64,000 nucleotides of DNA from Cryobacterium gelidum (GCF_004403985.1 NZ_SOHL01000027.1:186373-250372), one strand, 5' to 3'. Positions 1-9,960 are shown, counted from the first letter of the stretch. Notes: generated by a model from the letters alone, not told the origin. Made by a program: numbers and translations.

Positions 1-1761
1 CTCGACGCCTCCGACGTACTGGTCGACGGGAGCCCACTTTTCGGCTTCCTTCGGATCGAAGGCCCTGGTGTCATCTTTCGGGTTCAGGAACCGCAGGAAG
101 TACCACGAACTGTCCACGAAGGTGTCCAGGGTGTCTGCGTCGCGTCTGGCCGGAGTGCCGTCGATCGGGTTCGGCACGTTGACCCAGTCTGCGGCACCGC
201 CCAGCGGGGAGGTTCCCCTGGGCTTAAGATCGAGGCCCGCTGCGGGCGGAAGCAAGACCGGCAGCTGGTCTTCCGGCACCGGAATCTCGGCGCCATCGGC
301 ACCGTGGATGATCGGGATCGGAGCACCCCAGTAACGCTGCCGGGAGACCAGCCAATCCCGCAGGCGATAGTTCTTCGCGGCGCGGCCGAGCCCGTCGGCG
401 GCGAGCTGTTCGATGATGCGCTTGATGGCGGTGATCTTGCTCAGGCCATTGAGCGGGCCGGAATTGATCAGGCGGCCTTCGCCGGCCAGCGCTATGCCGG
501 TGTTGAGCGGATCGAGCTCCGGCAGATTTTCGGTTCCGTCCAGCATGCCCTGCGTGATCACCGGGATCATGCCGGTGGCCGGCGAGTTGGTGTCGACGAC
601 GACCCGCACGGGCAGGTCGAAGGCGCGGGCGAAGTCGAGGTCGCGCTGGTCGTGGGCAGGCACGGCCATGATCGCACCGGTACCGTAGTCGGCGAGCACA
701 TAGTCCGCCGCCCAGATGGGCAGGCGTTCGCCGTTGACCGGATTGATCGCGTAGCGGCCGAGGAACACGCCGGTCTTGGGCCGATCGGTCGCCTGACGCT
801 CGATCTCGGTGCTGCGTTGTACTTGCAGGAGATAGTGCTGGAAGGCTTCCTGTTCCCTCGGGGTGGCCTCGGCGACGAGTTCAGCGGCGAGATCGCAGTC
901 CGGGGCCACGACCATGAACGTCGCTCCGAACAGGGTGTCTGGCCTGGTGGTGAACACGGTGACGCGTTCGGCGCGTCCCTCGATCGCAAAGTCGACATCC
1001 GCTCCGATGGAGCGTCCGATCCAGTTGCGCTGCATGTTGAGCACCTTGGCCGGCCAGGTGCCTTCGAGCTGGTTGAGGTCGTCGAGCAGGCGGTCGGCGT
1101 AGTCGGTGATCTTGAAGTACCACTGGGTCAGTTTCTTCTTGACCACGACGGCGCCGCTGCGGTCGCTCGTGCCGTCGGCCAGGACCTGTTCGTTGGCGAG
1201 TACGGTCTGGTCGATCGGGTCCCAGTTGACCCAGCTGTCCTTGCGGTAGGCGAGGCCCTTTTTGTGGAGCTGCAGGAACAGCCACTGGGTCCACTTGTAG
1301 TATTCGGGGTCGCTCGTGTGCAGTTCGCGGTCCCAGTCGAAACTGGTCGCGTAGAGCTTCATGCTCTTCTTCTGCTGGGCGATGTTGTCGTAGGTCCAGC
1401 CGCGCGGGTCGATGCCTCGCTTGATGGCGGCATTCTCGGCGGGCAGCCCGAAGGAGTCCCAGCCGATCGGGTGCAGCACGTTGAAACCCTGGTGGCGCCA
1501 GTAGCGGGCCACCACGTCGCCGAGCGCGTACACCTCGGCGTGCCCCATATGCAGGTCGCCGGACGGGTAAGGAAACATGTCGAGCACGTACTTGCGCGGC
1601 CGGGTGTCGCCGCCCGCGCTCGTCTTGAACGGCGCCAGCTCTTCCCAGATGGGTTGCCACTTCGCCTGGATCGCCGCGAAGTCATACACCTCTTCGTCGC
1701 TCTCATCGCGCGCGTCGATGCGGACGCTTTCGTGCTCGTGTGCCACGTGACTCTCATTCAT
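1..1761 (-). CDS. leuS: Leucyl-tRNA synthetase, C-terminal part outside the window
   Basis: Class I aminoacyl-tRNA synthetase that charges tRNA-Leu in the cytoplasm. 587 residues are visible, starting [13 protein letters not shown]; the family is about 830-970 residues long, so the KMSKS loop and anticodon-binding domain lie beyond the left edge. The HIGH-type signature reads [11 protein letters not shown] near residue 70, the large insert expected for the CP1 editing domain follows, and the visible end carries the typical DSSWYFLRF stretch. The ATG at 1761 gives the correct frame; an ATG at 1757 is out of frame. pabB lies downstream on the opposite side of an 82-nt spacer in the same direction of transcription. 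Confidence 0.97.
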   Translation of the reverse strand, partial: MNESHVAHEHESVRIDARDESDEEVYDFAAIQAKWQPIWEELAPFKTSAGGDTRPRKYVLDMFPYPSGDLHMGHAEVYALGDVVARYWRHQGFNVLHPIGWDSFGLPAENAAIKRGIDPRGWTYDNIAQQKKSMKLYATSFDWDRELHTSDPEYYKWTQWLFLQLHKKGLAYRKDSWVNWDPIDQTVLANEQVLADGTSDRSGAVVVKKKLTQWYFKITDYADRLLDDLNQLEGTWPAKVLNMQRNWIGRSIGADVDFAIEGRAERVTVFTTRPDTLFGATFMVVAPDCDLAAELVAEATPREQEAFQHYLLQVQRSTEIERQATDRPKTGVFLGRYAINPVNGERLPIWAADYVLADYGTGAIMAVPAHDQRDLDFARAFDLPVRVVVDTNSPATGMIPVITQGMLDGTENLPELDPLNTGIALAGEGRLINSGPLNGLSKITAIKRIIEQLAADGLGRAAKNYRLRDWLVSRQRYWGAPIPIIHGADGAEIPVPEDQLPVLLPPAAGLDLKPRGTSPLGGAADWVNVPNPIDGTPARRDADTLDTFVDSSWYFLRFLNPKDDTRAFDPKEAEKWAPVDQYVGGVE

Positions 1762-1843
1762 TGCAGGGATTGAACATGATCGATGCGGGAGCATCCGCTC
1801 GGGTGCACGCGCGACAAAGCACACGTCTACACCCATTAGATTA

Positions 1844-3280
1844 CTAGGGCGCGGTGACACCGAGGCTCGTAAGCAGTGCGGCCGCCTTGATTCGGGTCTC
1901 CTCGATCTCTTCGGCAGCGTCGGACAGGGCGGTGATTCCGCCGCCGGTTCCGATGCTGGCCCCGGCTGAATCGAGCACGATGCTGCGGATCACGATGGCC
2001 AGGTCGGCGCTGCCACCGTGCCCGATGTACCCGAATGCTCCGGAATAGATGCCCCGCGGCCCCTGCTCGAGCGAGTCGAGGATTGTCATCGCGCTCTGCT
2101 TCGGAGTGCCCGTCATGGAACCGGCCGGAAAGCACGCCTCAATGGCATCGATCACCGTGACACCCGGTGCGAGTTGTGCCTCGATGGTGCTGACCAGCTG
2201 GTGAACATGCGGGTAGCTCTCCACCGCGAGCAGGGTGGAGACAGCGACCGTTCCCAGCTTTGCGATGCGCCCGAGATCGTTGCGCATGAGGTCGACGATC
2301 ATCAGGTTTTCGGCGCGCTCCTTGTCGCTGTGCTGCAGCTCGAGTTTCAGCCGGTCGTCCTCGACCGGGTCGCTCGAGCGCGGACGGGTGCCCTTGATCG
2401 GTTTGGTCCGGATGCGTCGATCCCGGCCGACGTGCAGAAACTGCTCCGGGCTCGCACTGAGCAGCGCGACGTCCCCGAATCGCAGCAGACCGCCGTGGTG
2501 GCTCGGGCTGCCGGCACGCAGCACGCCGTAGGTATCGACCGGATGCCACCGGCCCGGCACCCGAATCTCATTGGTCAGGCACAGTTGGTAGGCGTCGCCG
2601 TCATGGATGGCAGCCAGACAGGTCTCAATCAGTGCGGCATACGCGGTGGGACGGTGACGCCAATGCGAGGCAGCGGATGCCCCGGGGCGGGACGGGCCGG
2701 CCGGCTCGGGTGCCGCCGTCGTCGTCGTCGTCGCAGCCAGTGCCTCGGTCATCTGCTCGAACCAGTCGGTCACGAACGAGCGGGACTCGGTTGCCGGTGC
2801 GCGTGCCACCAGTGTCACGGTGCGGTCACCATGGTCGAACCGGATCATGCGGTCTATCTCCAGCAGAGCCGCATCGGGATACCGCGACTCGTACCCGGGT
2901 GCGCCGACGGTTTGCGCGCCCAGTTCGTAGCCGAGCCAGCCGACCCAGCCGAGGTCGAACCCGTCACCCTCGGGCTTGTCGCCGCCAGCACCGTGCGCGT
3001 TTAGATCGCGACGCAGGAACTCGAAGACGGTCTCGTGCGTGACCCGGGGCGGCGCAGGATGCTTCGCGCGAACGTATCTGCTGGTGATCGTGCCCTCCGC
3101 CACCGAGGCGGTAATGAAACGGGAGGTGGGCGAGGCCGCGCCGAGGTAGCTGACGCCGGTGCGCGCGCCCGGGCCGGCATCGAGCCAGAAGGTATACCGG
3201 TCGGCGCTGTAGAGCGCGGCAAAGACTGCCGCGGGGTCCGACCAGCCGGCCAGGAGTTTGCTCTGCACGGCACCGGTCAC
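1844..3280 (-). CDS. pabB: Aminodeoxychorismate synthase component I
   Basis: Converts chorismate, with ammonia from a glutaminase partner, to 4-amino-4-deoxychorismate for folate synthesis. 478 residues: an N-terminal TrpE/PabB-like domain, a Thr/Ala-rich linker at about 183-205, then the chorismate-binding domain. PIKGT at residues 294-298 contains the Lys typical of PabB; anthranilate synthases have Ala there, so PabB is preferred over TrpE. The C-terminus carries the conserved GSMTGTPK and [11 protein letters not shown] motifs. No glutaminase subunit is adjacent. The start is GTG at 3280, six nt after a TAGGCT hexamer, suggesting a leaderless mRNA. Confidence 0.9.
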   Translation of the reverse strand: MTGAVQSKLLAGWSDPAAVFAALYSADRYTFWLDAGPGARTGVSYLGAASPTSRFITASVAEGTITSRYVRAKHPAPPRVTHETVFEFLRRDLNAHGAGGDKPEGDGFDLGWVGWLGYELGAQTVGAPGYESRYPDAALLEIDRMIRFDHGDRTVTLVARAPATESRSFVTDWFEQMTEALAATTTTTAAPEPAGPSRPGASAASHWRHRPTAYAALIETCLAAIHDGDAYQLCLTNEIRVPGRWHPVDTYGVLRAGSPSHHGGLLRFGDVALLSASPEQFLHVGRDRRIRTKPIKGTRPRSSDPVEDDRLKLELQHSDKERAENLMIVDLMRNDLGRIAKLGTVAVSTLLAVESYPHVHQLVSTIEAQLAPGVTVIDAIEACFPAGSMTGTPKQSAMTILDSLEQGPRGIYSGAFGYIGHGGSADLAIVIRSIVLDSAGASIGTGGGITALSDAAEEIEETRIKAAALLTSLGVTAP

Positions 3281-3286
3281 CAGAAC

Positions 3287-3292
3287 AGCCTA
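3287..3292 (-). promoter_or_regulatory. Probable -10 element of pabB (leaderless)
   Basis: TAGGCT on the minus strand matches the actinobacterial TANNNT -10 consensus. It ends six nt before the GTG of pabB, so transcription would begin at or next to the start codon. No clear Shine-Dalgarno is present. Inferred from spacing alone. Confidence 0.5.
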
Positions 3293-3344
3293 GCTTTTCG
3301 CCGCGGGCACCCGTGTGCTCGAGCCGTGCCCGCTCGCCGCGACC

Positions 3345-3372
3345 TTGTTGAATCGCGCGCACCACGTAGGCT
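3345..3372 (+). promoter_or_regulatory. Probable dedA promoter (leaderless)
   Basis: TTGTTG at 3345-3350 and TAGGCT at 3367-3372 are separated by 16 nt. The -10 ends seven nt before the ATG at 3380, which fits a leaderless transcript. It is back to back with the pabB promoter in a 99-nt divergent spacer. Confidence 0.55.
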
Positions 3373-3379
3373 GGGAGAG

Positions 3380-4015
3380 ATGAATGACATCCTCACCTGG
3401 ATCCTCGACACCGTCTCCGCCGTCGACCCGGTCATTCGAACGCTTCTGGCCTTCGTGGGCATGCTGCTGGAGACCTCGGTACTGGTGGGCTTAGTCGTTC
3501 CCGGCGACACGATCGTCATCGTGGCCAGCACGGCGGTAGCCAGCCCGGTCGAGTTCGTGACCCTCGTTCTGGCCGTGATCGTGGGCGCACTGGCCGGAGA
3601 GAGCATCGGTTTTGCCCTCGGACACCATTTCGGTCCGTTTATTCGGGGCAGCCGACTGGGCCGACGCATCGGCGAACACAACTGGATTCGCGCCGAGATC
3701 TATCTCGACCGGCGCGGCGGTGTCGCCGTATTCATCTCCCGGTTCTTACCGGTCTTGCACTCGCTCATTCCGGTCACTGTGGGTGCGAGTCGCATGCGCT
3801 ATCGCACCTTCATGGCCTGGACCGTTCCCGCCAGCATCCTCTGGTCCCTCGCCTACGTGAGCGTCGGGTCGGCGGCGGCCGGCGGTTACCGCGAGCTGAG
3901 TGGCCAGCTGCATTTTGCCGGTTATCTGTTCGTCGGGGCGATCGCCTTGTTCGTGCTCGCCGTGTTTCTGATCAAGAAGTGGCTGCACCGCCGCGAACTG
4001 CGCCACATGGACTGA
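3380..4015 (+). CDS. DedA/SNARE-associated family membrane protein
   Basis: 211-residue polytopic membrane protein of the DedA (VTT) family; members flip or scramble lipid carriers and phospholipids and support envelope homeostasis. Visible family features are a hydrophobic N-terminal half with LVVPGDTIVIVAS, the glycine-rich GALAGESIGFALGHHFG, and the signature FISRFLPVLHSLIPVTVGAS with its conserved Arg and Pro. A longer upstream frame is open, but the ATG at 3380 follows the -10 element directly and begins at the conserved N-terminus. The last 270 nt are overlapped on the other strand by the extended cydC frame. Confidence 0.9.
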   Translation: MNDILTWILDTVSAVDPVIRTLLAFVGMLLETSVLVGLVVPGDTIVIVASTAVASPVEFVTLVLAVIVGALAGESIGFALGHHFGPFIRGSRLGRRIGEHNWIRAEIYLDRRGGVAVFISRFLPVLHSLIPVTVGASRMRYRTFMAWTVPASILWSLAYVSVGSAAAGGYRELSGQLHFAGYLFVGAIALFVLAVFLIKKWLHRRELRHMD

Positions 4016-5743
4016 CCCGCTGGGTCGCGCCGATAATGTCACCCGCGCGGTCACGAGCTCGTCGGGCACCGGTGTGTGCGAGATGAGCAGTACCGCGCGG
4101 CGGGCGTCGGCCGCCGCGGTGAGGATATCGCGCACGAGGGCATCCGCGCCGCCACTATCGACGTTGGCGGTGGGTTCGTCGACGATGAGCACCGGAAAAT
4201 CGGCCAGCAGGGCACGCGCCAGCGCGATGCGCTGGGCCTGACCGCCGGAGATAAGCGCACCGCGCTCGCCCACACGGGCGTCGAGGCCGCCGCGCTGGGC
4301 GACCCAGTCGGCCAGTCCGACGCGGGCCAGCACAACGTCGAGTTCGGCATCGGTGGCGGTATCGCGGGCGAACAAGAGATTCTGACGGATGCTGTCATCA
4401 AACAACCAGGGGCGCTGCTCGCACAATCCAACCACCCGACGCACCTCGGTCTGGGTGAGCAGCCGCGCTTCGACCCCATTGAGCCGGTATGAGCCGGAGT
4501 AGTCGAGAAAGCGCACGAGGGTCTGGGCGAGAGTGGTCTTGCCGGCGCCACTCGGGCCGGCGAGGTGCACCCGGTCCCCCGGCGCCAGGCGCAGGGTCAC
4601 GCCGGCCACGCCGGGTTCGGATTGCCCCGGCCAGCGTGCGCCGAGATCGGTCAGTTCGAGCACGACTGGCAATGGGGCTGAGGCTGGCAACGCGTCTTGG
4701 TCTGCACTAAGGAGCGCTTGCGGGTGCCCAACGTCGACGGGAATCTCGGCGGGCGGCGACGCCGGAACGACACCGGCGACGCGCCGTGCGCTCACCCGCA
4801 CTTGACGCCAGGCAGAAGCGGCGAAGGGAATCATGCCGAACACCTCGAACACAGCCATCGGCACGAGCACGGCCACGACGAGAGTCGGGCCGAGCAGTAC
4901 CGGGCTGAGCAATCCGCCACCACTGGTGAGCGCGGGGATACCGAAGTAGAGCGCGCCGAGCGTTGCCGCACCGGCGAACAGGGACACGACGGCCGATTGC
5001 ACGCCGACCCCGACCGAGCGGCGCAGGGTGGCCCGGCGCAGGCGCGCATCGGTGCGCGCGAGCGCCACGAGACGCGGGCTGAGGGCGTCAAAGGCAGTGA
5101 GCACATCGAGGTTCTCGACGATTTCGAGTACCTCGTCGGCGAGGGCGCCACGCAAGGGTGCGAGCTCGCGGTCGGACCGTGCGGCCAGAGTGCCGGAGAA
5201 GACGGTGCCGAGAACTCCGGCCAGCAGCAAGCAGACGAGGAGGGTGAGCCCGGCGGCCGGGACGATCAGCCAGATGCCGACCACGCTGAGCAGGGCGGTG
5301 ATGCCAGCCACCAGGAGTGGTTGCACGACGCGCAACGGCAGGTCCTGCAGGTCATCGACATCGCGCACGAGGCGGGTGAGCAGGTCGCCGCGCCCGGTAC
5401 TCGCGAGCCCGGCCGGGGCCACCGGAACGATGCGACGAAAGATTCCCAGCCGCAGTTCGGCGAGCTGCCGGAACGCGGCATCGTGGCTGGTCAGCCGTTC
5501 CAGGTAGCGGAGCGCGGAGCGCCCAATCGCGAAGGCGCGCACCCCGACGATCGCCATGCCCAGAAACGCCAACGACGGCATATCGGCCGCGAAGGTGATC
5601 AACCAAGCCGAACAGGCCAGCAGCCCCACCGCCATGACGGCGCTCCCGATGCCGGCCAGCAGCCCGGGAACAAACCAGCGCTGCCGCGGCTGGGCGAGGC
5701 GCAGCACGTCTCGGGCAGCGCTGTCGAGCGTTGCGTCAGACAT
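3746..5743 (-). CDS. cydC: Thiol reductant ABC exporter subunit CydC with antisense C-terminal extension
   Basis: One half of the CydDC ABC exporter, which is needed for cytochrome bd assembly and exports cysteine/glutathione-type reductants. An ABC membrane domain spans about residues 20-310 and an ATPase domain about 360-560: Walker A GPSGAGKTT 396-404, signature SGGQ 499-502, Walker B VLIVDEP 518-524. The ABC domain is complete by about residue 570. The remaining ~90 codons run antisense through the 3' end of dedA and are low-complexity, so this tail is probably a lost-stop run-on rather than a domain. The ATG overlaps the cydD stop by 8 nt, implying coupled translation. Confidence 0.9.
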   Translation of the reverse strand: MSDATLDSAARDVLRLAQPRQRWFVPGLLAGIGSAVMAVGLLACSAWLITFAADMPSLAFLGMAIVGVRAFAIGRSALRYLERLTSHDAAFRQLAELRLGIFRRIVPVAPAGLASTGRGDLLTRLVRDVDDLQDLPLRVVQPLLVAGITALLSVVGIWLIVPAAGLTLLVCLLLAGVLGTVFSGTLAARSDRELAPLRGALADEVLEIVENLDVLTAFDALSPRLVALARTDARLRRATLRRSVGVGVQSAVVSLFAGAATLGALYFGIPALTSGGGLLSPVLLGPTLVVAVLVPMAVFEVFGMIPFAASAWRQVRVSARRVAGVVPASPPAEIPVDVGHPQALLSADQDALPASAPLPVVLELTDLGARWPGQSEPGVAGVTLRLAPGDRVHLAGPSGAGKTTLAQTLVRFLDYSGSYRLNGVEARLLTQTEVRRVVGLCEQRPWLFDDSIRQNLLFARDTATDAELDVVLARVGLADWVAQRGGLDARVGERGALISGGQAQRIALARALLADFPVLIVDEPTANVDSGGADALVRDILTAAADARRAVLLISHTPVPDELVTARVTLSARPSGSVHVAQFAAVQPLLDQKHGEHEQGDRPDEQITGKMQLATQLAVTAGRRRPDAHVGEGPEDAGGNGPGHEGAIAHATRTHSDRNERVQDR

Positions 5744-7421
5744 GACTCATCTCCTGCAGTTCCACCACGTGGTCTGCTGCGGCCACGACGGCCGGCCGGT
5801 GACTGACGACGATCACGACGCGACCCTGGTCGGCCAGATTGCGCAGCCCCGCGAGAAGACCGGCCTCAGCGTCGGAGTCCAGCGCTGAGCTCGGTTCGTC
5901 CAAAATCACCACGTGGCAATCGGTCGCGAGCACACGGTAGATGGCCCGCGCGGCGGCGACGCGTTGCGCCTGACCGCCGGAGAGCCCATCGCCGTTCACC
6001 CCGAGAACCGTGGCGGGTGACACCTCGGAGGCGCCCGCCCAGTCGAGCGCCTGCGCGACGAGGCCGTCGTCACGCAGGCCCTGGTTGGCAAAGACTGCCC
6101 CGAGCGACACATTCTCGGCCACCGTTCCTCGAAAAAGGCCAGGGCGCTGACCGGCCCAGGCCAGCCACGGCCTGGTCGCCCCGGCCGTGGCGGCCACGCC
6201 ACCAAGCGTCAGCTCACCGGTCATCGGGACGAAACCGAGCAGGGCGGCCACGAGGGTCGACTTCCCAACCCCGCTCACTCCGCGCACCACGCTCAGTTCC
6301 CCGGGTGCAAATTCCGCGTGCAGCTGGTCAATCACCACGGTGTTGCCACGTCGAACGGAAACGCCGGCCAGGCGAAGCGTGCCCGAACCGGAGCCGGGTT
6401 GCCCGGCGGGCTCCGTTTCACGTCCTGGCGCGAACTCGGCGGCATCCGCTGTCCCTGAAGCCGGTGCCGTGTCGTCATCGAGAATAGCGAACAACTCTTC
6501 GGCGGCGGCCAGGCCGTCGGCGGCGGCATGAAATTGGGCGCCGACCTGGCGCACCGGCAGAAATGCCTCCGGCGCGAGCAGCAACACGAACAGGCCCACA
6601 CCGAGCAGCAGCGCGCCGTCGATGAGCCGCAGGCCGATCGACACAGCGATGAGCGCGACCGAGAGGCTCGCTGCAAGCTCGAGCACGAAGCCGCTCAAGA
6701 ACGACACCCGGAGCACCTTCATGGTGCGGGCGCGGTACTGCTCGGTAATCGAGCGGATCAGCACGAACTGGCGTCGCTCGCGGCCATAGATCTTGAGGGT
6801 GCCCAGGCCACCGACCAGGTCGAGAAAACCGGTGGAGAGGCGTTGGAGCGCCTGCCACTGCTCCCGCTGCACCGATTGGGTGGCCCGGCCGATGAGAATC
6901 ATGAACACGGGAATGAGTGGGATCACGATGATGACTGTGAGGCCGCTGGCGAAGTCCTGCGAGAGGATGACCGCAATCAAAATGGGCGTCGCGATCATGG
7001 TCAGTAACAGTTGCGGCAGGTACCGGGCGAAGTAGTTGTCGAGAGCGTCAAGACCGGTGGTCACCACGGTGGACAGGCCCGCGCTCTGCCGGGAGGCGAC
7101 CCAGTCGGGGCCACGCTCGGCGAGCTTGGCCAGGACTCGGGCCCGCAACTGGCTCTTGACCTGGGCGGCGCCGCGGTTGGCCGAGACCTCGAGCAGCCAG
7201 ATGAGCGTGGAGCGCAGCACGATCACCCCGGCCAGAGCGACCAGGGTCGGCATGATCTCAGCGAGTGGCTCCCCCGCCACCGTCAGGGTGACGGCCCGGG
7301 TCAGCAGCCAGGCGAACGCGATAACGACGAGGGTTTGCGCAAGACCCAGCAGTGCGCCGATCAGAAGAAACCGGCGCGCTGCTTGAGCATATCGAAGAAG
7401 GCGAGGATCCAGAGGGCGCAC
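5736..7421 (-). CDS. cydD: Thiol reductant ABC exporter subunit CydD
   Basis: Partner of CydC in the heterodimeric ABC exporter for cytochrome bd assembly. It has a six-helix membrane domain, then an ATPase domain with Walker A SGVGKST, signature LSGGQAQRVAAARA and Walker B VVILDEP. The GTG at 7421 (protein begins VRPLDPRLLRYA, about 561 residues) sits four nt after the cydB stop and matches the usual CydD start; a TTG at 7445 would add eight residues and overlap cydB. The 3' end overlaps cydC by 8 nt. Gene order cydA-cydB-cydD-cydC is the same as in mycobacteria. Confidence 0.92.
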   Translation of the reverse strand: MRPLDPRLLRYAQAARRFLLIGALLGLAQTLVVIAFAWLLTRAVTLTVAGEPLAEIMPTLVALAGVIVLRSTLIWLLEVSANRGAAQVKSQLRARVLAKLAERGPDWVASRQSAGLSTVVTTGLDALDNYFARYLPQLLLTMIATPILIAVILSQDFASGLTVIIVIPLIPVFMILIGRATQSVQREQWQALQRLSTGFLDLVGGLGTLKIYGRERRQFVLIRSITEQYRARTMKVLRVSFLSGFVLELAASLSVALIAVSIGLRLIDGALLLGVGLFVLLLAPEAFLPVRQVGAQFHAAADGLAAAEELFAILDDDTAPASGTADAAEFAPGRETEPAGQPGSGSGTLRLAGVSVRRGNTVVIDQLHAEFAPGELSVVRGVSGVGKSTLVAALLGFVPMTGELTLGGVAATAGATRPWLAWAGQRPGLFRGTVAENVSLGAVFANQGLRDDGLVAQALDWAGASEVSPATVLGVNGDGLSGGQAQRVAAARAIYRVLATDCHVVILDEPSSALDSDAEAGLLAGLRNLADQGRVVIVVSHRPAVVAAADHVVELQEMSHV

Positions 7422-7425
7422 TGCC

Positions 7426-8430
7426 CTAGTGTACGGCGAGGTCAATGTGGGCCCGGCCGATGCGCTTGCGGAACACCCAGTAGGTCCAGCCCTGATAGAG
7501 CAGAATGACGGGCATACCGATCAGTGCCGTCCAGCTCATCACGCCGAGCGTGTAGGTCGACGAGGAAGCGTTCGCGATCGTCAGGCTGTTGGCCGGGTCG
7601 TTGCTGGCCGGCATGACGTCGGGAAACAATGACGAGAACAGGGTCAGTACGACGAGACCGATCGTGCCGGCCATCAGGGCGAATGCGAGACGTTCGGCGC
7701 CGCGCAGGTTGGCCAGGAACGATGCGATCAGCAGGGCAGCGGCCAGGGCGGCGAACAGAGCGGATACCACGGTGCCGTAGGCGAGCGTCGTCCAGGCCAG
7801 GAATGTGGCCGCGGCGACGATCGTCGCGAATCCAGCTTTCGTCGCTAGTTTGCGGGCCCGCATCCGGATGTCCCCCTCGGTCTTGAGCGACACGAACACC
7901 ACCCCGTGCACGAAGAACAGCAGCAGCGTCGCGACGCCGCCGAGCAGGGCATACGGGTTGAGCAGGTCGAAGATCGTTCCGACGTAGTCGTGGTTGGCGT
8001 TGAGCTTCACGCCTTGCACGATGTTGGCGAAGGCCACACCCCAGAGCAACGCCGGAACGGCCGAACCGACGATGATCAGGCCGTCGAACCATTTCTTCCA
8101 CACTGATTCGGGGCGCTGGTGCCGATATTCGAATGACACACCACGCAGGATCAGGGCCACCAGAATGAGCAGCAGTATCAGATAAAACCCGCTGAACATC
8201 GTCGCGTACCACTCGGGGAATGCCGCGAACAGCGACGCCCCTGCCACGATGACCCAGGTTTCGTTGAGGTCCCAAACCGGACCGATGGTGTTGATGAGAA
8301 CGCGGCGATCGGTGTCGTCTCTGCCGAGGAAAGGCAGGGACATACCGACCCCGAAGTCGAAGCCGTCGAGTACGAAGTACCCGATGAACATGAAAGCGAT
8401 GATCCAGAACCAAAGAATTGTGAGATCCAT
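7426..8430 (-). CDS. cydB: Cytochrome bd ubiquinol/menaquinol oxidase subunit II
   Basis: Membrane subunit II of the high-affinity bd oxidase, which with CydA reduces oxygen to water using quinol. 334 residues, beginning MDLTILWFWIIAFMF with the conserved YFVLDGFDFGVGM stretch near residue 20 and several hydrophobic helices to the end. A longer open frame extends to 8799 but overlaps cydA; the ATG at 8430 has a GGAG element upstream and begins at the family N-terminus. The gap to the cydA stop is 23 nt. Confidence 0.95.
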   Translation of the reverse strand: MDLTILWFWIIAFMFIGYFVLDGFDFGVGMSLPFLGRDDTDRRVLINTIGPVWDLNETWVIVAGASLFAAFPEWYATMFSGFYLILLLILVALILRGVSFEYRHQRPESVWKKWFDGLIIVGSAVPALLWGVAFANIVQGVKLNANHDYVGTIFDLLNPYALLGGVATLLLFFVHGVVFVSLKTEGDIRMRARKLATKAGFATIVAAATFLAWTTLAYGTVVSALFAALAAALLIASFLANLRGAERLAFALMAGTIGLVVLTLFSSLFPDVMPASNDPANSLTIANASSSTYTLGVMSWTALIGMPVILLYQGWTYWVFRKRIGRAHIDLAVH

Positions 8431-8453
8431 TGTGTATTCTCCGTAATCCCGTC

Positions 8454-9866
8454 CTAATAGACCGTGACAGCGTGCTGGTGTGCCCCGGATTCGGCGTCTT
8501 GAACCGGCGCATCGTCCGGGCCCTTCTGGACGGCCTTCAAAATGAGTTTGACCTCGACCACCGCGAGAGCACCGTACAGCAGGGTGAAGACGATCAACGA
8601 GATCAAAATCTCCACTCCGCTGACCCCGGGCGAGACGCCGTCCGCGGTGCGCATGAGTCCGAACACGAGCCAGGGCTGACGGCCCATCTCCGTGAAGACC
8701 CAACCGACGCTCATCGCGAGCAGGGAGAACGGAAAGCTCCAGATCGCGACCTTCCACACCCAGGTGCGCTTCGGGCTGCGCCCCCCACGGGTCAGCCACA
8801 GGCCGACGACGGCGACGAGCATGTGCGCGAGTCCGAGGCCGATCATCCAGCGGAACGCCCAGTAGGTGATCCAGATCGTGGGGGTGTAGTCGCCAGGGCC
8901 GTAGAGAGTGACGTACTGCGCCTGCAGGTTGTTGATGCCCTCGACTGTGCCGTCGAAGGTGTGGGTCGATAGAAAGGAGAGCAGGTACGGAATACGCACG
9001 GAGAACAGCTCTTGCACGCCGTCCGGCGTGCCCAGAGTGAAGACTGAGAAGCTTGCGTTGGCACCGGTTGCAGTGTGATAGAGCGCCTCGGCCGCGGCCA
9101 TCTTCATCGGTTGGGCGTCGACCATGGCCAGACCGAGCTGGTCACCGGCGAGCGTGGTGAGCACTCCGGCGATGACCATCATCCAGAGGCCGAACTTGAG
9201 TGCGGGACGCATCGTGTCGAGGTGCTGGTTGCGATAGAGGTGCCAGGCGGCTACCGAGATAATGAGTCCGGCAGACACCATGAAGCAGGCGAAAATCGTG
9301 TGCGGGAACGCGGCGAGAGCAATCGGGTTCGTGAGCAGGTCCCAGATGCTCGTGAGTTCGGCACGCCCCTTCTCCTCGTTGATCGTGTAGGCGACCGGAT
9401 TTTGCATGAACGCATTCGCGGCAAGAATGAAGTAGGCCGAGGTGATCGAGCCGATCACGGTCAACCAGATCGTGCCCAGGTGAATCTTTTTGGGCAGTTT
9501 GTCCCAGCCGAAGATCCACAGTCCGATGAACGTCGCCTCGAGAAAGAACGCGACGATGCCCTCAAAGGCGAGCGGAGCGCCGAAGACGTCACCGACGAAA
9601 CGCGAGTAGTCCGACCAGTTCATGCCGAACTGAAATTCCTGAACGATTCCGGTCACAACGCCCATGGCGACGTTGATGAGAAAGATCTTGCCGAAGAAGT
9701 GCGTCAGCTGCAGGTATCTTGCCTTATCCGTGCGCACCCAGGCCGACTGGAAGATCGCGACAGTGAGCGCCAAGCCGATCGTCAGTGGGACGAACAAAAA
9801 ATGGTACATGGTCGTGAGACCGAACTGCCACCGTGAGAGGAGTAAAGGATCCAACCACTCGTTCAT
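8454..9866 (-). CDS. cydA: Cytochrome bd quinol oxidase subunit I
   Basis: Catalytic, haem-carrying subunit of cytochrome bd. 470 residues starting MNEWLDPLLLSRWQFGLTTMYHFLFV; the early His lies in the conserved RWQFG-MYHFLFVPLTIG segment. The Q-loop region is short, as in Gram-positive CydA, and GRQPW appears near residue 395. The ATG at 9866 has GGAGG just upstream; an in-frame start at 9899 would add 11 residues but has no ribosome site. First gene of cydABDC. Its upstream region carries a twin palindrome facing a BlaI-family gene, so expression is probably BlaI-repressed (inference). Confidence 0.96.
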   Translation of the reverse strand: MNEWLDPLLLSRWQFGLTTMYHFLFVPLTIGLALTVAIFQSAWVRTDKARYLQLTHFFGKIFLINVAMGVVTGIVQEFQFGMNWSDYSRFVGDVFGAPLAFEGIVAFFLEATFIGLWIFGWDKLPKKIHLGTIWLTVIGSITSAYFILAANAFMQNPVAYTINEEKGRAELTSIWDLLTNPIALAAFPHTIFACFMVSAGLIISVAAWHLYRNQHLDTMRPALKFGLWMMVIAGVLTTLAGDQLGLAMVDAQPMKMAAAEALYHTATGANASFSVFTLGTPDGVQELFSVRIPYLLSFLSTHTFDGTVEGINNLQAQYVTLYGPGDYTPTIWITYWAFRWMIGLGLAHMLVAVVGLWLTRGGRSPKRTWVWKVAIWSFPFSLLAMSVGWVFTEMGRQPWLVFGLMRTADGVSPGVSGVEILISLIVFTLLYGALAVVEVKLILKAVQKGPDDAPVQDAESGAHQHAVTVY

Positions 9867-9882
9867 ATGCCCTCCAGCATTG

Positions 9883-9888
9883 TTAATA
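9883..9888 (-). promoter_or_regulatory. Candidate extended -10 of cydA
   Basis: On the minus strand the sequence reads TGG-TATTAA, an extended -10 type element about 16 nt before the cydA ATG. A 17-nt spacer places the -35 region inside the first palindrome (9902-9918), so a bound repressor would block it. Spacing-based inference. Confidence 0.4.
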
Positions 9889-9901
9889 CCAGCGCACACT
9901 T

Positions 9902-9918
9902 TTCTACGCTGTGTAGAA
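9902..9918. promoter_or_regulatory. Palindromic operator, copy 1 (cydA side)
   Basis: Perfect dyad TTCTAC-gctgt-GTAGAA. Its CTAC/GTAG arms resemble the TAC...GTA cores of BlaI/MecI-type operators. It overlaps the expected -35 region of cydA. Confidence 0.75.
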
Positions 9919-9925
9919 GATTACG

Positions 9926-9944
9926 CTTCTACGCTGTGTAGAAG
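9926..9944. promoter_or_regulatory. Palindromic operator, copy 2 (blaI side)
   Basis: Second copy of the same dyad with the same 5-nt spacer and one more paired base, CTTCTAC-gctgt-GTAGAAG. The two copies are 25 bp apart in direct register. This copy overlaps the expected -35 of the blaI-like gene, whose -10 TACTAT is at 9961-9966. Confidence 0.75.
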
Positions 9945-9960
9945 TCTCAGTTTCGGGGCG

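Noticed and set aside
304-1773. A 489-codon plus-strand frame opposite leuS
   Set aside because: Shadow of leuS; the minus-strand frame carries clear leucyl-tRNA synthetase motifs.
1762-1843. T-box or leader control of leuS
   Set aside because: The spacer is only 82 nt and contains no T-box sequence or specifier-loop structure.
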